Of a stretch of DNA of 64,000 nucleotides, positions 59,278 through 64,000 are shown in pieces. Below the pieces are notes generated by a model. The model saw nothing but the letters and a program-made list of their open reading frames with translations. It did not search any database and was not told the origin of the DNA. Positions within the stretch are counted from its first letter, which is position 1, and the number at the start of each line of letters is the position of its first letter. The position numbers and the translations under genes are program-made. Origin of the DNA: Protaetiibacter sp. SSC-01 (lineage in GTDB: Bacteria; Actinomycetota; Actinomycetes; Actinomycetales; Microbacteriaceae); the NCBI RefSeq assembly GCF_014483895.1, contig NZ_CP059987.1:62001-126000 (forward strand), read 5' to 3'.

Positions 59278-60297
59278 ATGGACTGGAGACCGGATGTGCT
59301 CGGCGGCTTCGAGCAGCTGCCCCTGCCGCTGCGCCGCGACGAGGAGGGCGCCGTCGTGGCGACCCTCGTGCGTCCGACGGTCGCGCGGACGACCGCGTGG
59401 GGGCGTGAGCCGCACGGCTTCGCCCACGGCGTCGACGTGCTCTACGTGCACGGCTGGTCGGACTACTTCTTCCAGGCCGAGCACGCCCTCTTCTGGACGC
59501 GTGCCGGCGCGCGCTTCCACGCCCTCGACCTGCGCAAGTACGGCCGCAGCCTGCTGCCCCACCAGACCCCCGGCTACACCGAGGATCTCGCCGTCTACGA
59601 CGAGGACATCTCGGCGGCGCTCGAGGCGATGGGCCGCGACGAGAACACGCGTCGTCCGCTCGTCGTCATCGGCCACTCGACGGGCGGCCTGACGCTCGCG
59701 CTGTGGGCGGCCCGGCATCCGGGCGCCGTCGACGCGATCATCCTCAACAGCCCGTGGCTCGAGTTCCAGGCGGATGAGCTGGGTCGCCGCGCGATCGCCC
59801 CCCTCGTGGCGCTCGGGGCGCGTCTCGGCCCGCGCGCCGCCCTGCCGGGCATCGACCGCGGCTTCAACACGCAGGCCTCCTCGCGCCTCTTCGACGGGGA
59901 GTGGGACTACGACCTGAGCTGGCGCCCGGAGCGCGGCTTCCCCGTGCACAGCGGGTGGCTCGACGCGATCCTCGACGGCCACGCGCGCGTGGCGTCAGGC
60001 CTCGGCATCGAGGTGCCGGTGCTCGTCATGCTCTCGGCCCGCAGCTGGCTGCAGCAGTCGTGGTCGGCGCGCATCTACGACTCGGATGTCGCCCTCGACG
60101 TCGACGGGGTCGCCGAGCGTGCCACGCGCCTCGGCTCGCACGTCTCGGTCGTGCGCCTCGACGGTGCGCTGCACGATGTGCTGCTGTCGCGGCGCTCCGT
60201 GCGCGCGTCGGCCTACGACGTCATGGCGCGATGGACGCGGACGTACCTTCCGGAGACGACGTCCGTCGATCAGCTGCTCGGCTCCCTCCGAGGCTGA
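59278..60297 (+). CDS. Alpha/beta hydrolase (serine aminopeptidase S33-like)
   Basis: The 339-residue protein has VLYVHGWSDYFFQAEHA near 54, a lysophospholipase-like strand HALDLRKYGRS near 82 and the nucleophile Ser137 region in VVIGHSTGGLTLAL. The histidine lies in GALHDVLLSR near 300. The C-terminal 26 residues are encoded over the 3' end of the convergent MFS gene. Substrate unknown, perhaps a lipid ester. ATG at 59278 is preferred to GTG at 59269. Confidence 0.85.
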   Translation: MDWRPDVLGGFEQLPLPLRRDEEGAVVATLVRPTVARTTAWGREPHGFAHGVDVLYVHGWSDYFFQAEHALFWTRAGARFHALDLRKYGRSLLPHQTPGYTEDLAVYDEDISAALEAMGRDENTRRPLVVIGHSTGGLTLALWAARHPGAVDAIILNSPWLEFQADELGRRAIAPLVALGARLGPRAALPGIDRGFNTQASSRLFDGEWDYDLSWRPERGFPVHSGWLDAILDGHARVASGLGIEVPVLVMLSARSWLQQSWSARIYDSDVALDVDGVAERATRLGSHVSVVRLDGALHDVLLSRRSVRASAYDVMARWTRTYLPETTSVDQLLGSLRG

Positions 60298-61828
60298 GCG
60301 AGGCGAGCAGGCCCGCCACGAGGAAGCCCGCGGCCGTGAAGGTCGCGGCGCGGGTGGCCTCCGTGAACGCGGCGCGCGCCGCATCCGCCGCCTCCGGCGA
60401 CTGCTCCTCGATCGCGGGGATCGCCGAGCCCGAGGAGTCGACGGCGACGTCGATGATCTGCTGCCGCACGTCGCTCGGCAGCTTGGCGGGCAGCCTGTCG
60501 TCGAGCTGGCCGGCGAACGAGGTGAAGAGCACGGTTCCGAGGATCGCGATGCCGAGCGCGGAGCCGACCTGCCGCGAGGTCGACTGCGTGCCCGACGCCT
60601 GACCGCTCGCGGCGACGGGCACATCCGTGAGCACGACGCCCGTGAGCTGCGCGGTCGCGAGACCGACGCCGAAGCCGTAGATCGCGAGGCCGATCGCGCT
60701 CTGCCACCACGGGGTGTCGGTCGAGATGAACAGCGCGAGGATGACGAGGCCCACGAGCTCGGCGGCGAGGCCCATTCGCACGATCGCGACGGGCGCGATC
60801 CTGCCGCTCATCGAGCCCGCGAAGCCCGAGGCGAGGAACGAGCCGCCCGCGAGGGCGAGCAGCAGAAGCCCCGTCTGGAGGGCGTCGTAGCCGAGCACGT
60901 TCTGCAGCCACAGGGGCAAGGCGAGGATGACGCCGAACTCGCCGAGCGACACGATGAGCGCCGCGACGTTGCCGTTGCGGAACGACGCGATGCGGAACAG
61001 CGAGAACGCGATGAGCGTCGACCTGCCCTGCCGCTCGCGGTGCGCGCCCCACGCGATGAATGCGACGAGGGAGAGCAGCGTGAGGCCGAAGATGAACGGG
61101 ATCGGCGACACGTCGAGCGTCCAGAAGTCGGGGGCGCCCTTCTCGGTCGACCACCAGCCGAAGGTGCGGCCCTCGATGAGGCCGAAGACGAGGCTCGTGA
61201 AGAGCAGCACCGAGAGCGCGGCGCCCACGAGGTCGACGCGGCGGGCCGTGTCCGCCTTGGACTCGCGCACGAAGAGCAGCGTGCCGACGATGATGATGAC
61301 GCCGAGGGGGAGGTTGATGCCGAACGCCCAGCGCCACGAGAAGTCGGTCGTGAGCCAGCCGCCGAGCAGCGGGCCGACGGCCGCCATGCCGCCGATCGTC
61401 GAGCCCCACACGGCGAACGCGATGCCGCGCTCGCGGCCCGTGAAGGTCGCGTTGAGGATCGAGAGCGTCGCGGGCAGGATCATCGCGCCGCCGAAGCCCT
61501 GCACGACGCGCGAGACGATGAGCAGGTCGCCCGTGGGGGCGAGGGCCGCGACGACGCTCGAGAGCGCGAACAGCACGACGCCGATCATGAGGAGGCGGCG
61601 GCGCCCGAAGCGGTCGGCGAGCGTTCCGAACACGAGCAGGAGGGCCGCGAAGACGAGCGTGTACGACTCCTGCACCCACTGGACCTGTGTCGACGTGATC
61701 GCGAGCTCGTCGACGACGGAGGGGATCGCGACGTTGACGATGGTCGAGTCGACGATGATGAGCGACACGGCGATCGAGATGAAGACGAGGCCGAGCCAGC
61801 GGTTCTTGTCAGGGGCGGGGGCGTTCAC
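60221..61828 (-). CDS. MFS drug exporter, DHA2 (EmrB/QacA) family
   Basis: The 535-residue protein has 14 transmembrane helices. DSTIVNVAIPSVVDEL near residue 27 is motif D1, GTLADRFGRRRLLMIG near 69 is motif A, and VGPLLGGWLTTDFSWRW near 149 is the helix 5 antiporter motif. It probably exports hydrophobic drugs with protons. The GTG at 61828 follows GGAG at good spacing; a TTG at 61840 is possible. The last 77 bases overlap the opposing hydrolase gene tail to tail. The MarR gene is divergent and probably represses it. Confidence 0.92.
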   Translation of the reverse strand: MNAPAPDKNRWLGLVFISIAVSLIIVDSTIVNVAIPSVVDELAITSTQVQWVQESYTLVFAALLLVFGTLADRFGRRRLLMIGVVLFALSSVVAALAPTGDLLIVSRVVQGFGGAMILPATLSILNATFTGRERGIAFAVWGSTIGGMAAVGPLLGGWLTTDFSWRWAFGINLPLGVIIIVGTLLFVRESKADTARRVDLVGAALSVLLFTSLVFGLIEGRTFGWWSTEKGAPDFWTLDVSPIPFIFGLTLLSLVAFIAWGAHRERQGRSTLIAFSLFRIASFRNGNVAALIVSLGEFGVILALPLWLQNVLGYDALQTGLLLLALAGGSFLASGFAGSMSGRIAPVAIVRMGLAAELVGLVILALFISTDTPWWQSAIGLAIYGFGVGLATAQLTGVVLTDVPVAASGQASGTQSTSRQVGSALGIAILGTVLFTSFAGQLDDRLPAKLPSDVRQQIIDVAVDSSGSAIPAIEEQSPEAADAARAAFTEATRAATFTAAGFLVAGLLASLSLGGSRAADRRTSSPEGTSASIAP

Positions 61829-61844
61829 AGAGGGCTCCAAAATT

Positions 61845-61871
61845 AGTAAGCGTGCTGAATATCTTACGCTT
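61845..61871. promoter_or_regulatory. Probable MarR operator between the exporter and marR
   Basis: In an AT-rich stretch AAGCGT (61848-61853) and ACGCTT (61866-61871) face each other, and GTAAG (61846) faces CTTAC (61863). It lies in the only space between the two divergent genes, upstream of both start codons. Confidence 0.5.
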
Positions 61872-61887
61872 GTCGAGGAGGGAACGC

Positions 61888-62328
61888 ATGGCGGATGAGC
61901 TCGAGCACTGGCCGACCGGCCGCCTGCTCTCCGTCGCGGCGCGCCTCGTCGAGCAGCGCTGGCGCGAGCGCCTCGACGAGCACGGGCTCACCCACGCCGG
62001 CCTCATCGTGCTCCACCTCCTCGGCGCGGGACCGCAGACCTTGGGCGACCTCGCACGCGAGGCTCGCGTCACCGCGCAGACGATGGGCCGCACCGTCGAG
62101 AACCTCTCACGCGACGGTCGCGTGCGCATCGTCGTCGACCCGGCCGACCGCCGCCGCCGCCTCGTCGAACGCACCCCCATGGGCGCCGTCGCCCTCGAGC
62201 TGCTCGGCGGCGTCGAGGGCAGCATGTTCCCCGAGCTGGACGACCCCGAAGGATTCCGCGGCCAGCTGCTCGAGATCATCCGCTACGTGGGAGGCGACCC
62301 CGACATCCGCTACGGCGACGCCCGGTAA
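61888..62328 (+). CDS. MarR-family regulator
   Basis: The 146-residue winged-helix protein shows LVEQRWRERLDEHGLTHAGL, the recognition helix DLAREARVTAQTMGRTVENL near 60-79, and the wing RVRIVVDPADRRRRLVERT. The ATG at 61888 with GAGGAGGGAACGC is the best start; an in-frame GTG at 61852 would extend it. It is divergent from the DHA2 exporter and probably its repressor, released by toxic compounds. Confidence 0.92.
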   Translation: MADELEHWPTGRLLSVAARLVEQRWRERLDEHGLTHAGLIVLHLLGAGPQTLGDLAREARVTAQTMGRTVENLSRDGRVRIVVDPADRRRRLVERTPMGAVALELLGGVEGSMFPELDDPEGFRGQLLEIIRYVGGDPDIRYGDAR

Positions 62329-62331
62329 CCT
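62326..62331 (+). promoter_or_regulatory. -10 box TAACCT, leaderless start of chorismate mutase
   Basis: TAACCT overlaps the marR stop codon and ends 6 bases before the ATG at 62338. Confidence 0.5.
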
Positions 62332-62337
62332 CGCCGT

Positions 62338-62685
62338 ATGACCTCCGACGCGCCCGAGGACCCGCAGGCCGAGCTGAGCCGCTACCGGCAGAGCATCGAC
62401 AACATCGACGCGGCGCTCATCCACCTGCTCGCTGAGCGGTTCAAGGCAACGCAGGCCGTCGGGCGGCTCAAGGCGGCGAGCGGCATGCCGGCCTCCGACC
62501 CCGCGCGCGAGCGCGAGCAGATCGCCCGGCTGCGGGCGCTCGCCGAGGAGTCGCACCTCGACCCCGAGTTCGCCGAGAAGTGGTTCACCTTCGTCGTCGC
62601 CGAGGTGATCCACCACCACGAGCGGCTCGCCGGCAACGGCGCCGGTGCTGGCGCCACGGCGGACGCCACCGCGCAGGGCGAGTGA
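62338..62685 (+). CDS. Chorismate mutase (AroQ type)
   Basis: The 115-residue all-helical protein has YRQSIDNIDAALIHLLAERF near 16-35 with the conserved Arg, FKATQAVGRLKAASGMP near 35 with the active-site Arg/Lys, and DPAREREQIARLRALAEE near 54. It converts chorismate to prephenate for Phe and Tyr synthesis. The C-terminal Ala/Gly/Thr tail is extra. The stop overlaps the SDR start by 4 bases. Confidence 0.92.
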   Translation: MTSDAPEDPQAELSRYRQSIDNIDAALIHLLAERFKATQAVGRLKAASGMPASDPAREREQIARLRALAEESHLDPEFAEKWFTFVVAEVIHHHERLAGNGAGAGATADATAQGE

Positions 62686-63611
62686 CCGCCCCGGCGGACT
62701 GGGACCCGCGCGCCCTGCCCCGGCTCGACGGGCGCACCGTCGTCGTCACGGGCGGCAACGCCGGCATCGGCTACTTCGTCTCGGAGCAGCTCGCCTCGGC
62801 GGGGGCGCGCGTCGTCATCGCGGCGCGCTCGGCCGAGAAGGCGCGGCTCGCGATCGACTCGATCCGCTCTCGGTTCCCGGAGGCCGAGCTCGCGCACGTC
62901 CCTCTCGACCTGACCTCGCTCGCCTCCGTGCGCGCGGCATCCGAGCGCATCGCGGAGTTCCGGCCTCTGCACGCGCTCGTGAACAACGCCGGCCGCGTCG
63001 TCGCGTCGCGGCGGCGGCTCGAGACCGAGGACGGCTTCGAGCTCACGGTCGGCGGCAACTTCCTCGGGCACTTCGCCCTTACGACGCTGCTGTTCCCCGC
63101 GCTCGCGGCCGACGGTCGGGTCGTGGGACTCGGCAGCGACTCGACGCGCATGGTGCGGCTCGAGCCGACGAAGCTGTGGTCGGAGCACCGCTACGGGGCG
63201 TTCCGCGCGTACGCGTACTCGAAGCACGCCGTGACGGGGTTCCAGCTGGAGCTCGCGCGGCGGCTCGCGGCGGCGGGTGACACGCGCCGCTCGCTGCTCG
63301 CGCACCCCGGGTGGGCGACGAGCGCCTACGCGGCGCGGCGCCCCGGCATCACCGACCGCGACCCGTGGCGCGGGCGCTTCTTCGAGACCCTCACGGGCTG
63401 GGTCGGGCAGGGCAAGGACCGCGGCGCCTGGCCCGTCGTGCGCGCCGTCGCCGACCCGGATGCCGCCAACGGCAGCTACTTCGGGCCGCGGTGGGAGCTC
63501 GCCGGGCGTCCGGTGCCCACGCGCCCCGTCGCATCCGCCGCTTCGCGCGAGTTCGGCGCGTGGCTGTGGGGCGACGCGGAGGTCAAGACGGGCATCCGCT
63601 TCCCGCTGTAG
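62682..63611 (+). CDS. SDR-family oxidoreductase (retinol-dehydrogenase-like)
   Basis: The 309-residue protein has VVVTGGNAGIGYFVSEQLAS near residue 20 (NADP site), ALVNNAGRV near 99 and the catalytic Tyr/Lys in YAYSKHAVTGFQLELAR near 177. HPGWATSAYA near 208 is the usual PG motif after the active site. It resembles long SDRs annotated as retinol- or protochlorophyllide-type reductases; the substrate is unknown. The GTG start is coupled to chorismate mutase by a GTGA overlap. Confidence 0.88.
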   Translation: MTAPADWDPRALPRLDGRTVVVTGGNAGIGYFVSEQLASAGARVVIAARSAEKARLAIDSIRSRFPEAELAHVPLDLTSLASVRAASERIAEFRPLHALVNNAGRVVASRRRLETEDGFELTVGGNFLGHFALTTLLFPALAADGRVVGLGSDSTRMVRLEPTKLWSEHRYGAFRAYAYSKHAVTGFQLELARRLAAAGDTRRSLLAHPGWATSAYAARRPGITDRDPWRGRFFETLTGWVGQGKDRGAWPVVRAVADPDAANGSYFGPRWELAGRPVPTRPVASAASREFGAWLWGDAEVKTGIRFPL

Positions 63612-63627
63612 GCGGCACCCCCCTACC

Positions 63628-63782
63628 CGCTGGTTGAGTAGCCCGCGGAGCGGGCGTATCGAAACCCCACCGACGTCATACGTTCGTCCGGTTTCGATAC
63701 GCGCCCTGCGGCCGCTACTCAACCAGCGGGAAGCGGCCGCTACTCAACCAGCGGGAGAGCGGCTGTACTCAACCAGCGGTGA
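63628..63782. repeat. Extragenic repeat block with one forward and three reverse ends
   Basis: The forward arm CGCTGGTTGAGTAGCCCG ... GTATCGAAACC (to about 63667) pairs with GGTTTCGATACGCG ... CTACTCAACCAGCGGG (to about 63730). Two more reverse ends (TACTCAACCAGCGG) follow. It lies between the convergent SDR and purL genes. Confidence 0.85.
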
Positions 63783-63788
63783 GCGGCG

Positions 63789-64000
63789 TCACGCGAACCG
63801 CGCCCGCAGCGGCTCGCGGAACGTCGCCGCGAGCTCGTCCACGGACGCCGTGAAGACTCCCTGCACCTCGAGCGCGGGCTCGGTGTCGGTCACCCCGATG
63901 CGCAGCACGGGGTAGCCGCGGCCCTCGCACAGGCGCGTGAACTTGACGTCCTCCTCGCGCGGCACGGCGACGAGCACGCGGCCGGTCGACTCCGAGAAGA
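63789..64000 (-). CDS. purL: Phosphoribosylformylglycinamidine synthase subunit II, C-terminal end (partial)
   Basis: About 70 C-terminal residues are visible, running off the right edge. [20 protein letters not shown] and [15 protein letters not shown], followed by [20 protein letters not shown], match the C-terminus of actinobacterial PurL, which makes FGAM from FGAR in purine synthesis. The start of the gene lies outside the window. Confidence 0.88.
   Translation of the reverse strand, partial: FSESTGRVLVAVPREEDVKFTRLCEGRGYPVLRIGVTDTEPALEVQGVFTASVDELAATFREPLRARFA

Overview
The window is chromosomal DNA of a high-GC actinobacterium. The best guess is the family Microbacteriaceae; the genus cannot be told from this sequence. 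The reasons are the very high GC content, dense operons with 4-base ATGA/GTGA overlaps, many GTG starts, a coproporphyrin-dependent heme pathway (HemY, HemQ, HemH), DUF3618/holin and DUF4190 membrane proteins, LAxTG-type cell-wall sorting signals, and many genes that look leaderless, with a TANNNT box 6-7 bases before the start codon. No rRNA, tRNA, CRISPR array, transposase, phage or plasmid gene was seen.

Layout. 1-378 is the tail of a cell-wall-anchored surface protein. 448-11199 is an almost complete heme cluster: hemA runs divergently from hemE-hemY, then come three small envelope genes, then hemQ-hemH-hemC-hemD-hemB-hemL in a chain of 4-base overlaps. Together they run from glutamyl-tRNA to heme b by the coproporphyrin route. 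11186-13750 holds two blocks of large extragenic palindromic repeats around a DUF1304 gene and a quinone-oxidoreductase-like gene. 13863-18893 has a serine beta-lactamase-like hydrolase, pfkA, two DUF4190 proteins, a DNA glycosylase and a thioesterase. 18983-26929 has a phytoene-dehydrogenase-like oxidoreductase, a DUF6421/SDR pair, a regulator remnant, an ASCH protein, an AEC transporter, an alpha/beta hydrolase and an APC permease.

27067-30945 (minus strand) is a three-gene organosulfur operon: two acyl-CoA-dehydrogenase-fold monooxygenases and a DszA/NtaA-type flavin monooxygenase. A short ORF with two adjacent Cys codons and a hairpin precede it, which looks like a cysteine-responsive leader. 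31022-41613 carries a PI-PLC-like protein, an XRE regulator with a divergent SDR, a Rid protein, xthA, pyrE, a proline-rich septum-formation-type protein, a HAD phosphatase, a MetE-like enzyme, an orphan DNA methyltransferase and an ArsR/SRPBCC pair. 41703-46365 has a NarL-type two-component system and, divergently, a membrane protein with an LASTG-anchored protein. 46457-51990 has a TrmH methyltransferase, a TetR/degenerate-ATPase/YhgE export set, purA and acylphosphatase.

52191-58133 is a carboxylate-uptake region: a LytS/LytTR two-component system, a DUF485-like protein and a sodium:solute symporter run leftward, and a DUF485 protein plus an ActP/MctC-like symporter run rightward. Perfect 9-base direct repeats with LytTR-type spacing lie between them. 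58182-64000 has a small unknown protein, a GNAT acetyltransferase, a hydrolase, a DHA2 drug exporter with a divergent MarR regulator, chorismate mutase, an SDR and the C-terminal end of purL.

The least-explained signals are the cysteine leader of the sulfur operon, the LytTR-spaced repeats, the ABC-ATPase-like protein that has lost its nucleotide-binding motifs, and several families of long palindromes, some of which supply the stop codons of neighbouring genes.
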